A stretch of DNA of 64,000 nt from Heterohyrax brucei (taxonomy: Eukaryota > Chordata > Mammalia > Hyracoidea > Procaviidae), in NCBI GenBank assembly GCA_028571685.1, contig CM053154.1, positions 15,470,001 to 15,534,000 of the forward strand, read 5' to 3'. Positions within the stretch are counted from its first letter, which is position 1, and each line of letters opens with the position of its first letter. The notes below the pieces were generated by a model that ran no database searches, was not told the DNA's origin, and worked only from the letters and a program-made list of their open reading frames with translations. The translations under genes and the position numbers were made by a program. Shown piece by piece: positions 10,987 through 22,814 of this stretch.

Positions 10987-12236
10987 GGGCTGGGAACAGC
11001 CCTTAGGGGTGCAGGGTGACAGGAAGAGCCATGCCTGCTGGGAGAACCAGAAGCTCCAAGGCCTGGGGCCCAAGGACTGAAGCTGTATACTAGGCAGCGG
11101 AGAACAGAATTCTGCCTGGCTTTAGGATCGATCCTTGTTGCTGCCTGAATTTCTGAGGCTGGTTTTCTAAACTGACTCCTGTGTCTTCTGCAGCAGCCCA
11201 ACTTGCTGCTAGCTGTGCACCATTTGGTAATACTGCCCTCCCTCCTTCTTCTGGGTTTCTGAAGACAGATAAAATAAACACAGTTCCCATCCCAGGCTGT
11301 CTGCTGCAGACATGTGGGACTGGCCTAGCAGCTGAGCTTGGTGGGGTGGGGCAGGCTAGGGTGAGGAGTGTTGGGGAGGCTCTCTGGGCCACAGGCCCTG
11401 AAACTGCAGCTCACGGAGGAGGTAGGGTCCCTCTGTCCTGTCTGCGCTGGCCTTGGGTGGAGCTCTGCCTAAGCAGGATGCTGGATTGCATTGCCAACAA
11501 CTCTGGTAGGTGAGGGTGCTCACTCACTGCCTGGAACAAAGGGAGGAGTCAGAGGGGCAGCCTTTGGGGATGCCTGCCCCTTCCAGCTCCTAGTCCCAGC
11601 CCCTGTCCTCTGGTGGTCTTTTAGCTCTCCCCTCAGATCCTGTGTCTCTTGGGTTGGCCATCCCTCCAGGTCAGTCAGGAAGGGAGGCAGCAGGGTGGAG
11701 CAGACTCATCAGAACCTCCTCCAGCCTCCTGGGGACCACAGCCCTTGAACCCTCAGTCCTTCTCAGGGTCAAGAGTGAGTAGGGGCAAGTCGCAGCAGGC
11801 CTTCCCTCTGCTGGCTCCTGAGGAACGGCATCCCTCCGCTCCCCAGCTTCCCCAGGTCGGGGCTGCTGTCAGCCTCACGGATCTTTCTGGAGATTATGCA
11901 TGGATACAAACCGAGCAGTTCACTGGGAAGTTGCCTCTGCCAACGTTTACTTTCTCTTTTTCCATCCTGGCATTTTATCTGAAAGAGTCTCTCTCAGTGA
12001 ACAAAGTTGTTTGTTTATGAAATTACAAGGCCAGAATAGGTGAGAGATAATTTGAACTGCAGATACTTGGATGGCATTACTTGCTCTAAGCAAGAGTGAC
12101 TTTGGAGAGAAATATGGTTAAAAGATTGAGATACCCATGAGCCAGTCAAGCTAAGTGAATCATGGGAGGAAAAGAGAGTCGGGGCTCATTTTTGATGCCA
12201 CTTGCCAGGCATTTAAAGCCACTGAGCGAAGCTCTG
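10987..12236. other. non-coding stretch, moderately GC-rich
   Basis: Several overlapping chance frames up to 123 codons (11181-12020). No repeat family, RNA gene or credible exon recognised. Confidence 0.5.
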
Positions 12237-12439
12237 GGGTCCCCGGGAGGTGCAGATGGTAAATTCACACTTGGCTGCTAACAAAAGGGTTGGTGATTCA
12301 AGTTTGCCCAGAGGTGCCTCGGAGGTAAGGCCTGGTGATCTACTTCTGAAACAGCAGTCATTGCAAACCCAGTAGAGCACAACTACTCTCTGACACGTGT
12401 GGGGTTGCCCTGAGTCAGAACTGACTGGATGGCAGCTGT
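12237..12439 (+). mobile_element. AfroSINE, second subtype
   Basis: The subtype is defined by 'cagaggtgcctcggaggtaa', 'gcctggtgatctacttctga' and a tail with 'gagcacaactactctctgac' and 'gagtcagaactgactggatg'. It is complete but diverged. Confidence 0.85.
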
Positions 12440-13456
12440 TTTTATTTTTATTTTTTAAATTGCTTTTCATGGGGGGAGCAGAGGACTTTGTTCCGAGTGC
12501 CCTGGGATGGGCCTTGTATGAAGATACAGAGCAGCAAGTCCTACTTCCCAGTGATCAGCTGCTGGAACCTGGGCTGGGGCACCCAGGAAGCTTCCGGGGC
12601 CAGGGCAGAGTGACATCTGTCTGGTCGCTTTCTGGGGCCAGTGCAGAATCAAGTCCACTTGGGAGCACATTTTAGCTCTTCTCCAGGCCAGCGGCCTCTT
12701 TGCTCCCAGGTAGGATGTCCCATCCTGGTTTGCCCTGGATTGAGGGAATACTGGGATGTAAGACTCAGGTTTTGCACAAGTGACAGTCCTGAGGGAATCA
12801 GTAGGTTTCAGTGATAAAGAAATGCCCCACTTGCCTGGCAGCAGTATCAGAGGATGTCTGGCGGGTCCTACAGGACTCAGCCTGGCATCGGGCACTCCCT
12901 GAGGTTAAGTCCTCTATATCCGTCCGTTCCAGAGTTCCTAGTGAAGGTGCAGGCCAGAGAGGCCACTGCTGATCCTCCTGCAACTCAATGGTCCTTTTAG
13001 ACTCTTGTCAATAGTCTAGATGTTACTCATGCTCCTTCTTTCCCCCACAAAAACTCACTGTTCCCCCCTGGCTTCCAGCCACTGGCTTTAATAATTCATG
13101 ATTATTTTCGACAAAAATAAAGCTTTAGTCTATGCTGTCTATAAATCTGATTGTCTTGGGAAACCTCAGATGATCTTTTCCAATTGAACTGAATCTCATA
13201 ACCCAGAAAATCTCCCTGTTCAGAACACACTCCATACATGAGGGAAAGAAAAATGAGCCCTTTGTATGTCTGCCTGGAAATGGTCCCCCATTGGGTTGGG
13301 GCCAGCTCTGTCTTTGCCTAGGGCCAAGACCCCAAATGGAGGATTCCCCAGCCCCACCCCAGAATCTTCCATGAGATTCTGGGAAGCTGGGGCCCTGTGT
13401 GGATGGAGAGACAGGGCCACATCACGTTGGGCAGGCACATGTAGGTTTTATACTAC
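12440..13456. other. non-coding stretch
   Basis: No gene seen. A possible old repeat lies around 12715-12850 ('atgtcccatcctggtttgcc'), but I could not name it with confidence. The 142-codon antisense frame at 12467-12895 has no domain. Confidence 0.45.
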
Positions 13457-13637
13457 ACCAAAAAAACAAACCCACTGCTGCTGAGTCGCTTCTGACTCAC
13501 AGCAACCCTGGAGGTCAGAGTAGAACTGCTCCGTAGAGTTTCCAAGGAGTGTCTAGTGGATTTCGATTGCTGACCTTTTGTTTAGCAGACACAGCACAGA
13601 GCACATAGCACATGACCACTACACCACCAGGATTTCT
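13457..13637 (-). mobile_element. AfroSINE, antisense
   Basis: The antisense tail 'ttctgactcacagcaaccct' is followed by 'gtttccaaggagtgtctagt', 'gctgaccttttgtttagcag' and the head end 'actacaccaccaggatttct'. Confidence 0.92.
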
Positions 13638-13844
13638 AAATGTGGCATGGACATAGGAGAGAGATCAACAGAACAACAGTGAGTGGTTCTCCCTGGGTGG
13701 CCTGTCCACAGGATAGTTTATTTTTTTGTCATACTTATTGTTATTTTGGTGTTTTCAAACAATCATGTTTTACTGGCTTAATAAGAACTCAACTGAAATT
13801 TAAAATATTGGCTAAAAGGTCGTTGGTATTTGGGGCCCAGCAGT

Positions 13845-14012
13845 GCCATAAGAAAGGAAGGAAGGGAAGGCTAGAGGAAGAGAAGGAGAAAGGAAGAAGA
13901 AAGAAAGAAGGGAGGGGGGTGGGAGGAAGGAAGGATGAAGAAAAAAGGGAGGAAGCAGAGAAGAAAGAAAGGAGAGAAAAAGGAAGGGAGGGAGGGTGGG
14001 AGGAAGGAAGAG
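13845..14012 (+). repeat. polypurine (GGAA/GAAA)n tract
   Basis: About 165 bases of almost uninterrupted purine on the + strand, with units such as ggaa, gaag, aaga and gggagg. It gives a 129-codon Glu/Lys/Gly/Arg-rich open frame that is purely compositional. Such tracts can adopt triplex (H-DNA) forms. Confidence 0.93.
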
Positions 14013-14230
14013 GTATTCAGAAACAGTGAGTTTCCACCATCATGAGTTCAACTTTAATCACTAGTTGATGGCACCACCTGACTGCCAACAGTACTCCCCT
14101 TCCCTGCCACCTCTGTCACTGTCAACAGTACAACTTGACTGTGTATCTGCCATGTGTCCTGAACTGTGCTGGAGATGACCATAGTGCAGCAACTCTTCTT
14201 CTGATGGTGGTAGCTGAGTCTCAGGGACTA

Positions 14231-14375
14231 AAACTCAAACCAAATCCATGCCTGTCAAGTAAATTCTAATTCATAGTGACCCTTTAGGACAGAGTAGAAC
14301 TGCCCCCATAGGGTTTCCAAGCAGCGCCTTTTGGTTAGCAGCCAAGCTCTTAACCACTGCACCACCATGGCAGCT
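14231..14375 (-). mobile_element. AfroSINE, antisense
   Basis: 'catagtgaccctttaggaca', 'catagggtttccaagcagcg' and 'ggttagcagccaagctctta' are in order. The left end is 'aaactcaaaccaaatccatg', the antisense poly(A)-side end. Confidence 0.92.
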
Positions 14376-14459
14376 CTGTCACAGGGACAGATGTGTGCCA
14401 ATCACAGCTGAGTATAGAGACAGAGAGGCAAGGCTGGCTTTGTCCTTAGCGAGGGCAAG

Positions 14460-14800
14460 GGGAGCAATTCCAGGGAAAGGCTGCCCAGTTGAGTTCTGAA
14501 AGAGGAAGAGTGATGTTTGCAGGGAGAAGTAGGCCACAGGGGGAGGACTTCCTAGGCATGAGGAATTGGGGTGCTAGGAGATGGAGAGGGTTGTGGGCTA
14601 GGCCAGTCTCAGCTCAGGACGGCTATGCCAAAGAGTGTGGGCATTATAACTTCATCTGTAAGTGAGGAGGAGGAAGAGGAAGATTTACAACAAGGGCAAG
14701 CCATGATCAGATTTGTATTTTAGAAAAAATTCCTCTTTGGCAGTGGTGAAAGAATGAGGTTGGAGGGGTGAAGTGAGACAAGGAACGAGGGGACTGTGGG
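14460..14800 (-). mobile_element. L2 3' region, antisense, decayed
   Basis: Matches the order of an antisense L2 end: 'gttgagttctgaaagaggaa', a run of g/a-rich blocks, then 'gccatgatcagatttgtatt'. No ORF survives. Family call at moderate confidence. Confidence 0.5.
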
Positions 14801-15835
14801 ACAGAGGGATTTGACAAGAGATGCTAGGCTGATTGGAGGAGGTGCCAGGAGCAGAAGAAGAGCAATTCTACAGGCCCTGGTGACCACAGGCGGGACCGTG
14901 GGGCAGGGGGAGGGACCAGTTGCTCTGCTGCATGGCTGGCTCTGTGAGGGCAAAGGCCACACCGGTTCAGATTGGTGGTCCCAGAGCCTAGTGCAGTGTC
15001 TGCCCTCTATGACGGGCTCCATACATATGTGTCTGGAATTCATAAACAGGTAGGCTGCTACACAAACCAATCTTAACGCAATGTCAGATTCAAAGAAATG
15101 CCCTTGCCACATTCCAAAGAATTGAAAGCAATTTCAAACCTTACAGCTGTCTCTGAAGAAGGTACCAAGAGGGATTTCATTCCTATTATCCAGCAAAACC
15201 TTTACAATTCCTTGTTGCGATGTCCCCTGTTCCCCAAATACACGTACAGTCGTGGGGGCTGCTGCCAGTGTCTCTCCCTTCTCCTTCCAGATTTGCAGGG
15301 TTTTTTTTCTTAGTGCCTGTTCTTTTCCTTTTCTTCCACCTTCACCTTTTATATCAAGGTTATTATTATTTTTTTCTTTCTGTTTTCAGCTTCCATAAGA
15401 ATTACAAGTCTCTTTCCCACATGCAGCCAGCTAGCTTCTCTGACTTCTGCAGTTGTGTGTGTGTGTGTGTGTGCATATGTGTGTGTGCACTTGTATTTCA
15501 TCCTTGATCTCCACTTATACTACAGAAACCCAAGAACCAAGTATGCACACTGAGACCTCCTTTTAGAAACAGGAAGAGAATGGACAATAACACACATGAA
15601 TAATTTAATATGATTTATTGAACTGTCATGTGTTGAATCAATAAATTTACGTTTCTAGCAGATACTGGGAATATTGATCCCTTCTATTCTTGTGGAGCTT
15701 AACAAAATAGAAAGTATTTCCACAGATACTATTCTGTATAATCATCCACCAACCCCGGCAATGCTGTTAGTATTTCTGTTTTAACAATGAGAAGAGGTGA
15801 CGTAGCATTAGATTTGATAATTCTTTTGAGTACAT
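14801..15835. other. non-coding stretch with a GT microsatellite
   Basis: A pure GT run lies at about 15455-15485. T-rich blocks occur at 15300-15375. No coding feature or named transposon. Confidence 0.55.
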
Positions 15836-15847
15836 AGCTGGTGACTA

Positions 15848-16007
15848 AACCAAACCTATTGTTGCCATGTTAATTCTGACCCATAGTGACTATAGAAGAC
15901 AGAGTACAACTGCCCCATCTGGTTTTCGAGGAGCACCTGGTGGATCTGAACTGCTGACCTTTTGATTAACAGCCGTAGCGCTTAACCACTATGCCATGAG
16001 GGTTTCC
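15848..16007 (-). mobile_element. AfroSINE, antisense, perfect 12-bp target-site duplication
   Basis: The antisense SINE ('gctgaccttttgattaacag', 'cttaaccactatgccatgag') is bounded exactly by AGCTGGTGACTA at 15836-15847 and 16008-16019. The intact duplication marks one of the cleaner insertions in the window. Confidence 0.95.
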
Positions 16008-16053
16008 AGCTGGTGACTAGTGACCTGTTATTAGGACCCCTGACTGCAGTGAG

Positions 16054-16080
16054 ATGTGTGTGTGTGTGTGTGTGTGTGTG
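16054..16080. repeat. (GT)n microsatellite at an L1 3' end
   Basis: About 27 bases of pure GT directly beside the antisense L1 that follows. It could have grown out of the L1 poly(A) end (AC repeat on the L1 strand) or have been the target. Confidence 0.85.
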
Positions 16081-17225
16081 ATAGGTGAAAATTCACAGTG
16101 CAAACTCCTTTCTCATTCAAAAACATATACACAAATTGTTTTGTGACATTGGTTGCAATCTCTGCAACGTGTCAACACTTTTCAGCTTTCTGTTTCCACT
16201 CTGGGTTCTCCACATCCACTTGTCCATTTTTTCTGTCTCTTCCTGCCTTTTTTGTCTTTGCTTTTGGGGGGTGTTGCTCTTTCAGATCTTGTAGACTTGA
16301 CTGAACTAAGAAGCATTTTCCTCACCCGTGTCACTGTTTGTCTTATAGATCTGTTTAATCTTTGGTTGAAAGGTGGACTTCAGAAGTGTTTTCAGTTCTG
16401 AATTAGCAGAGCATTGGGAGTTCCTTCAGTGTGACAGACCAGTAAGTCTTGTCTTTCTCCATGAATCTGAATTTTGTTTCATATTTTTCTCCTGCTCTGT
16501 CTGGAACTCTTCTATTGTGATGCCCGTCAGAGTGGTCAGTAGTGGTAGCTGGGCACCATCTAGTTCTTCTGGGCTCAGGCTGGTGGAGGCTGTGGTTCAT
16601 GGCATCCATTAGTCCTATGGCCTAATATTTTCCTTGTGTAGTTTTGGTTTTCTTCATTCCCCTTGGCTTTGAATGTGATGGGACCAATAGTTTTTAAGAC
16701 CTCAGGTACTACTCTCCAAAGTGAGAAGGAGAACATTTTCTTTAAGAACTACATTATGGCAGTGGACTTGGATGTTCCCCTGAGACCGTGGTCCACAGCC
16801 CTCAGCCCCAGTAACTTAGCAAGTACCTCAAAGTGTTTAGATGTGTCTAGGAAGCTTCTATGACTTTGTCTTGTTCAAGTTGTGCTAACTTCCCCTGTTT
16901 TGCGTGTTGTCATTCCCCACACCAAAGTTAACATTGTCTACCTATCTAGTTAGTGATTTCCACTCCCCACCTTTTCTTTCCCTGGTAATCATCAATGATT
17001 GTCTTCCATGCATAATTCTTTTCTTGGGTTTTTATAACAGTGGTCTCTTCCAGTATTTGTACTTTCAAGATTGACATATTTCATTCAGCACAAGGCCCTC
17101 CAGATTCATCTATGTTGTGAGATATTTTGCAATTCATCATTGTTCTTTATCATTGCATAGTATTCCATTGTGTGTAGTGTCATAAGTTATTTACCTGTTC
17201 ATCTGTTGATGGGCACTAGGGTTGC
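16081..17225 (-). mobile_element. Afrotherian L1 3' UTR, antisense, long copy
   Basis: Landmarks in order: 'cattcaaaaacatatacaca', 'gtcagagtggtcagtagtgg', 'tgggcaccatctagttcttc', 'gttcccctgagaccgtggtc', then 'ttcattcagcacaaggccct' and 'catctgttgatgggcactag'. About 1.1 kb of L1 3' end without coding capacity. It is more complete on the 5' side than the other copies here. Confidence 0.8.
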
Positions 17226-17690
17226 AGTAGGCTGGTGGTGCTGTAGATAAGGTGACATGTGTGGCCCTGGCGAGAAGGGGTAGCGGTGGTACATAAAGCA
17301 GAAGGATGAGGAGTGGGAAAGCGTGTATCTCTGGTTACTGGGTGCTCCGTCTCCTTTGGGAGCTCTATAAAGCTGCCTTCCTGTACTCCCTGTCCAGGGT
17401 CATTGCTTGCTGTGTTCTAAGTTGATGACACTGTGTCATGTTAGTGGGTGTGGGATCTCTACCTGGTATCTCTCTTTTCCTTTAGTTTCTTCTTCCATTT
17501 GGTGTTTAATCGAGTTCTTTATCCCTCCATTTGATGTTTAGAGTTCCAGGATTGATGTTTGTACGGGTTTGACTTAATGTTTGGGTCTTTGATGCAGAGG
17601 GATGGTGTGCTGCATCTGTGTGGGGTGGCCTGTTGGCTCCACCTCAAGATTTCTTAAATTGGATGGTACATTCATGTAGAACGCTTTTGT
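17226..17690. other. probable repeat continuing the L1 block, unclassified
   Basis: It follows the L1 without a break ('aggctggtggtgctgtagat', 'gagctctataaagctgcctt', 'ttccatttggtgtttaatcg'). It resembles dispersed afrotherian sequence I remember beside L1 ends, but I cannot place it firmly. Not coding. Confidence 0.35.
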
Positions 17691-17699
17691 TTGTTTGCT

Positions 17700-18720
17700 T
17701 TTATTTATTTGTTTTTTTTGCCAATCTCTAGTGGGGGAATAATTTAAATGTCTTAACTCACTGATAAGAGCTGTTGAGTGTCTTATCCAAGGCCATATAA
17801 CTAATTAGAGAATTGCTGGGAATCAAAAGCAGATTCTGAATTTTAAATCTTCCAAACTGGGCAAGCTGCCAGAGGGTGCTGCCAGCCCAAGAGGGTGGAT
17901 CATGGAGCTCTCAGCCCTCTTGAATCCAATGGGATAGTTGGGGTTCTTTAGCTGCATGCAACAGAGACTGACTGAGTCTGGCTGCTTAGTGTATAAAAAA
18001 GAATGTGCTGGAAGGATTTGGAGTAGTTCATAGAAGCATGAGGTCAACCAGGGGACTCAAGAAGGCCTTGGAGAGGACACAGACTGAGGGTCTCAAGAAG
18101 AGAATTCCTCAAAGCAAAAATAGGTGCTGCCACAGCAGAAGAGGACTGAATCCTGGCCAGTCTACCTCTCAGAGCTGTCTGGCACTCCATAGACCACATA
18201 CTGGATGCTGTAGAAGCCACTATAGGTGTCTACTGAACATCGGTTTCCTCTTATTTCTTATTGGAAGAGCCTTGACTTTATTCATCCTCAAAGAAAGTGA
18301 TCCTGGCCCAGTTCAGAGGTAAACTCAAATCCATCTAAACCAGTTAAGATAATCTGCTGTCCTTGTGAGTGATTGGTTCAGACTTCAGAATGGGTCATGT
18401 GACACAGTTCTGTCCAATGAGAAGTGAGAACAGGCCTGCTGAGGGGCCTTTGGGAAGAAAGACTCACAGGAAGATATACTGTGTTCTTCTTCTGTATGTT
18501 TAGTGGCTGACAGGTCACTTGGAATTGCAGTAGCCCTCCTGAGGTCAACAGTAGAACTAGGCAGACCAGAGAAGGGGAGACAAACCTACCTCTAAAATTG
18601 CTTGTTATTCAGTCAGAGGTTTTTCTTTCTTACAACTGGAGGTATTTTCACTGCTAGAAGGGCATACTTATTCCACATTACTCCAGAGGATGGAAGTAAG
18701 ACAAAGGTGACATTACAGGG
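17700..18720. other. non-coding stretch, possibly an old unclassified repeat
   Basis: Bases 17935-18560 ('agctgcatgcaacagagact', later 'ccagttcagaggtaaactca' and 'gacttcagaatgggtcatgt') read like an ancient interspersed repeat, but no family is assigned. A T-rich block lies at 17690-17720. Confidence 0.35.
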
Positions 18721-18739
18721 AAGACATCTCAACTGTGAG

Positions 18740-18900
18740 AGAAAGACCTTTCTGGCATCACTATGAGATGGAGGCTTGGACTGCCTCTTCAGGTAGTGAA
18801 TTCGCCATCAAAGGAAGCATTCAAACAAGTTGGCTATTTGGTTCTGTGGTCAGGAAGAAGGATGTAGAATTGGATTAGGCCTGAAACCCGAAGGATTTCC
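18740..18900 (+). mobile_element. possible CR1/L3 3' fragment
   Basis: 'atcactatgagatggaggct', 'tggactgcctcttcaggtag' and the 'gaattcgccatcaaaggaag' block resemble the 3' end of ancient CR1/L3 LINEs. Weak and by eye only. Confidence 0.25.
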
Positions 18901-19194
18901 CAAGATCAGCCTTCTCTTTTCTCAATTCATCTATCTTCTTTATTTTCTAGCCTTTCAAATACAGATCCTCTGATTCTTTGAAAAACCTGAGCAAGCTACA
19001 CGTGTTGCTATCTATCCTTAGAGCCTTTGACAAACATTTTATAAATACACTCTTTCTTCTCTAAAACACACATAGACACATGCATGTACACAGACACACT
19101 TAACAATTAACACCCCCCCAAATTATCTAAAGTTAAGACTTCTAACTGGAAAATAGGAACCACTTCCCCTGGCCCCCAACAATATCCCAATAAC

Positions 19195-19345
19195 CACTGA
19201 CTTCTCTGCATTGCAAAGCTGGACTTGAGCCCTGGACTTGAAGTGAGCACATCGGAGTTTGATTGTGGCCATGGGCTGTGTCTCTCTGGGTGGTCTTGAG
19301 CAAATCATTTGCTCTCTCTGAACCTCAGTGTGAGATCACCCCAGC
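19195..19345 (+). mobile_element. MIR fragment
   Basis: 'tgggtggtcttgagcaaatc' and 'gctctctctgaacctcagtg' match the MIR core, preceded by a decayed head. Ancient. Confidence 0.6.
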
Positions 19346-19641
19346 AAAGTTGCCATTCCAGGGCCTGGCATGTACTAAGTGGTGTGGAAACAGCAGCAGC
19401 CAGAGGTCACAACAGGGTATTGCCTTCAAGAAGGCTCAGACACACACATAGTGCAAGGGGACCAAGTATGGGGCAGAGGTAAACCAAGTCAGCAGCAGTT
19501 TCGCCAAAGAGAGGGACACTGGCACTGAAGTTTTAAGGGTGATGTAGAGATTTTCTGAGACATTGAAATCCGTGTACTGAGGTCATTCTTCTCTGAATGG
19601 TGTTAGGCATCTTAGTATTGAAATATTTCTGACCACATTTT

Positions 19642-20214
19642 TTTCTTTTTAAAAATATTTTATTAAATATTAAAAATTCACAATCCAAGTTAATCTTACA
19701 TACACATTGCTATGTAACTCTAGCTGCTCTCCGAACCCTGAAACAGCACGCTTCTCCTTTGTATTCTATATTTCCCATATCCATTCACCTGGCTCCTGTC
19801 CCCCTCTGCCTTCTTGTCTCACCTCTAGACAGGAGCTTCCCTGTTAGCCTCATGTAGCTACTTTAGCCAAGAAGCACACTCTTTGCCAGTGTCATTTTAT
19901 GTCTTCTAGTCCAGTCCAATCTTGATCTGAAGAGTTGGCTTCAGGAATGGTTTCAGTTTGGGGCTAACAGAGAGGTGGGGCCATGTCTTCCAGGGCCTCT
20001 CCAGTCTGTCGGACTGTCAAGTCTGGTCTTTTTAATAGAGTTCAAGTTCTACACATCCAGTTTTCTCCCCTTACAGCAGAATCTCTGTGTTATATTTCCT
20101 GTTAGGTAAGCCATCGGTGATAGCCGGGCACCATCTAGTTCTTCTGTTCTCATGCTGATGTACTCTCAGGATAATGTGGCCCTTTCTGTCTCCTGGGCTC
20201 ATATTTCCCTTATG
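19642..20214 (-). mobile_element. Afrotherian L1 3' UTR, antisense, with likely target-site duplication
   Basis: The T-rich start is followed by 'ccaatcttgatctgaagagt', 'gccgggcaccatctagttct' and 'ctgggctcatatttccctta'. Flanks share 'tctgaccacattttt' (from 19628) and 'tctgaccaactttt' (20215-20228). 5'-truncated at about 570 bases. Confidence 0.8.
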
Positions 20215-20459
20215 TCTGACCAACTTTTCTGTTTCTAAATCACCTACCCTGCTTCTGCTGATTCAGTTTTAAAAGTTATTTGATTTTATTCTGATTGTTT
20301 TTAAAAAATCATATTATCTGTTGAACATGTCTGTAGAGGGTGGACTGTAAAGAAGAAAACAACAAAAATCACCCCTAAGCCTTTTATGCAGAGAGATTAT
20401 CACTATTTGGATGTTAGTAGATTTCCTTCCAGTTTTTAAAAAAATGTATATAACTACTG

Positions 20460-20815
20460 GGAGTGCTGGTGATGCAGCGGTTAAGTGTTTGCCTGGTAAC
20501 CGAAAGGTTGATGTTCGAACCCAGTGGCCCTTCATCCGGAGAAAGATGTGGCTGTCTTCTTCTGTAACCATTCAGCCCATTGCTGCCCAGTCGATTCTGC
20601 CTTATAGCAACGCTATAGGGCAGAGTAGAACTCCCCCACAGAGCTTCCCAGGAGCACCTGGTAGATTCTGAACTGCTTTTGGCTAGCATCTGTAGCTCTT
20701 GCCTACTCCACTACCAAGGTTTCCATTGTAAAGATTTACAGCTCTGAAAATCCTATTGAGCAGTTCTCTTCTGTCTGAGTCACTACAAGTTGGAATTGAC
20801 TTAGCTGCAGTGTTG
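20460..20815 (+). mobile_element. AfroSINE split by a second AfroSINE
   Basis: The left part 20460-20565 has the head ('gcagcggttaagtgtttgcc', 'gaaaggttgatgttcgaacc') and the start of the middle block. The right part 20729-20815 resumes with 'gtaaagatttacagctctga' and the tail 'gaattgacttagctgcagtg', followed by a (GTT)n run. The interruption is the copy at 20566-20728. Confidence 0.9.
20566..20728 (-). mobile_element. AfroSINE inserted in another AfroSINE, opposite strand
   Basis: Antisense copy from 'cattgctgcccagtcgattc' through 'gcttcccaggagcacctggt' to 'ccactaccaaggtttcc'. It interrupts the host SINE inside its 'gtaaagattt' block, so it is the younger of the two. Confidence 0.88.
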
Positions 20816-20939
20816 TTGTTGTTGTTTTCTGGATATAGCTATTCATACTTAGTGGGATAGATAAATAAGTCCATGTGGTTTGTATTTATCTGCATACATG
20901 GCTGTGTTAATAGGATTTATCAGTCTGTAATCAATGGTC

Positions 20940-21140
20940 ACTGATAGTTATTGAACACTTCCTATTTGCCAGCCACTGTTTCATGTACTATATGTAGTAA
21001 CTCATTTCATCTTCAAAATATCCTATGAAGTAGGTACAGTCATCATCCCCATTTTGCAGATGCAAAAGCTGAGATACGAAGAAGTACCAAAGTCACAAAG
21101 TCGAAATCAAACTCAGCCTATGCTTTTAACCATGACCTGC
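20940..21140 (-). mobile_element. MIR, antisense
   Basis: 'tattgaacacttcctatttg', 'ccagccactgtttcatgtac', 'ccccattttgcagatgcaaa' follow the MIR order on the reverse strand. Confidence 0.75.
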
Positions 21141-21318
21141 ACAACCTCTCTTTGTTCTTGCCTGAAAAACATTCTGTCTCTTACTGGGATTTGAATTTGT
21201 AGAATCTCATCCAGTCTGTGTGCACACAGCAAATCTGCCGCTGGAGAGCCTCGCTGTCACTCCTTGGCAGTGAGAGGGAAGGACAAAGAGAATAAGAGAG
21301 GGACCCAGCTGTGGTCCT

Positions 21319-21521
21319 AAAAACCCATTACCATCAGGTTACCTCTGACTCACAGTGAACTCGTGTAGGTCAGAATATAGCTGTGCTCCACACGGTTTTC
21401 AATGCTGATTTTCCAAAAGCAGATCACCAGGCCTTTCTTCATCTTGTTCTGGGTAGACTTGAACCTCCAACTTCTTGGCTAGCAGCGGAGTGCATTAATT
21501 GTTTGCCCCACCCAGGGACTC
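21319..21521 (-). mobile_element. AfroSINE, second subtype, antisense
   Basis: 'ctctgactcacagtgaactc', 'agcagatcaccaggcctttc' and 'gcagcggagtgcattaattg' end at 'ccacccagggact'. This subtype has the longer middle. Confidence 0.88.
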
Positions 21522-22530
21522 AGGGTTCCAGCAGCTGCATGTACCCCTCAACATGGTTTGCAAAGTCTAAACATTTGTCTGATCCCCAAGGAGCGCACAG
21601 CTCAAAGCAGGCTCAGAGCTGGCCACTAGCCCTTGGGAGGGGGCTAGTGGGCTCAGGGAAGGGCAACCATTCTGAGCTCACTCTCTTAGGGCCCTCAGAA
21701 GGCCTTTGTGTGGGGAGTGACATTTCCTGCCTCCAATGCAAAATTCCTCGGCCCCAGCACAGAGCTCAATGTGTTTGCTCTAATGAAGTATTTGCTGCAG
21801 TCTGTTTGCTGTCTGATCTCACACGCACACGGGTTGCTTTGTTTTGAGAGCCACAGTTTTGAGAAACAGAAGCCAATTTAGGAACCAAATGAAGAGACAC
21901 GAGCTGAGCAGTGGTGAAGGGAGGACAGAGCACCCCACCGTTGCTGGGAGGGGAGGTGTTGGTCTCAGGCACAGTCTGGAGAAAGAGAGAGACAGAAGAG
22001 AAAGTATGAGGTCTCTAAAGAAATGGAAACTCAACTTTTTTAAGTTCAAAATTTTGAATTTTGTTTTCTTTTAATTTTTCCTTCTTCTCCAACTCAAGCA
22101 CTTTACCAGGACTCTGGACAAAACAGAAAGGCAGAAAGTGACAACCCTTTTGGGGTATAAAATAAACAATACTCTCTTAACGTTGGCCAGGGTCCTGTGG
22201 CTTTCTGCCCTCACAGTGACCTAGGCGGTCAGGACAGTGTTAACAGAGGCTCCCCATTTTAGAGGCTAAGACCCTCTGGGCACCCGCCTCGTAGGGGAGG
22301 AGATGGGGCTGAGTTCTTGTCCACCTACCACTCTGCGCGTTGGGAAGACCTTTCGTGGAGCAGTTTGGGGCCATTACCAGGCAGTATAGACACTAGTGGC
22401 TAAACTGCATGTCACAGATCCTGCAGGGTGGAGGAGGGAATGCCTGGCCACTGGACTTGCCATGTTGCCTAAGAAGGTGCACCCTGTCCTAGGCACGAGG
22501 CCTGCTCACTGATGAAAGGGAAATGAAGTA
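21522..22530. other. non-coding stretch
   Basis: A 154-codon open frame at 21383-21847 overlaps the SINE end and has no domain. GAGA-rich bases lie at 21975-22005. Nothing else nameable. Confidence 0.5.
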
Positions 22531-22639
22531 AGAGAAGTCAAGTGCTTAGCCTAGTGCTTGGCATAAAAAGAGCAAACACAAAAGAGAACCGACTATTAAT
22601 ACTGTTGTTATTAAACTCTTTGTCATGGCCCTTCTGTAC

Positions 22640-22814
22640 CGCTGAGTGTCTGGTCTCCATCACTGGATACTTACGTACAGCTCTCTCTGAGCCAGGCCTT
22701 CTACACACAATACCTCCTTCCATGTTCATGACAGTCCTGAGAGGGCACTGTTAAAATGATCCCATTTCACAGATGAGGAAAGTAAGGCTTAATTAAGATC
22801 ACAGACTTACAACT
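22640..22814 (-). mobile_element. MIR, antisense
   Basis: 'cctgagagggcactgttaaa' and 'cccatttcacagatgaggaa' give the antisense MIR core. An AfroSINE begins directly after it. Confidence 0.65.

Noticed and set aside
13640-14029. 129-codon Glu/Lys-rich protein
   Set aside because: Composition of the polypurine tract only.
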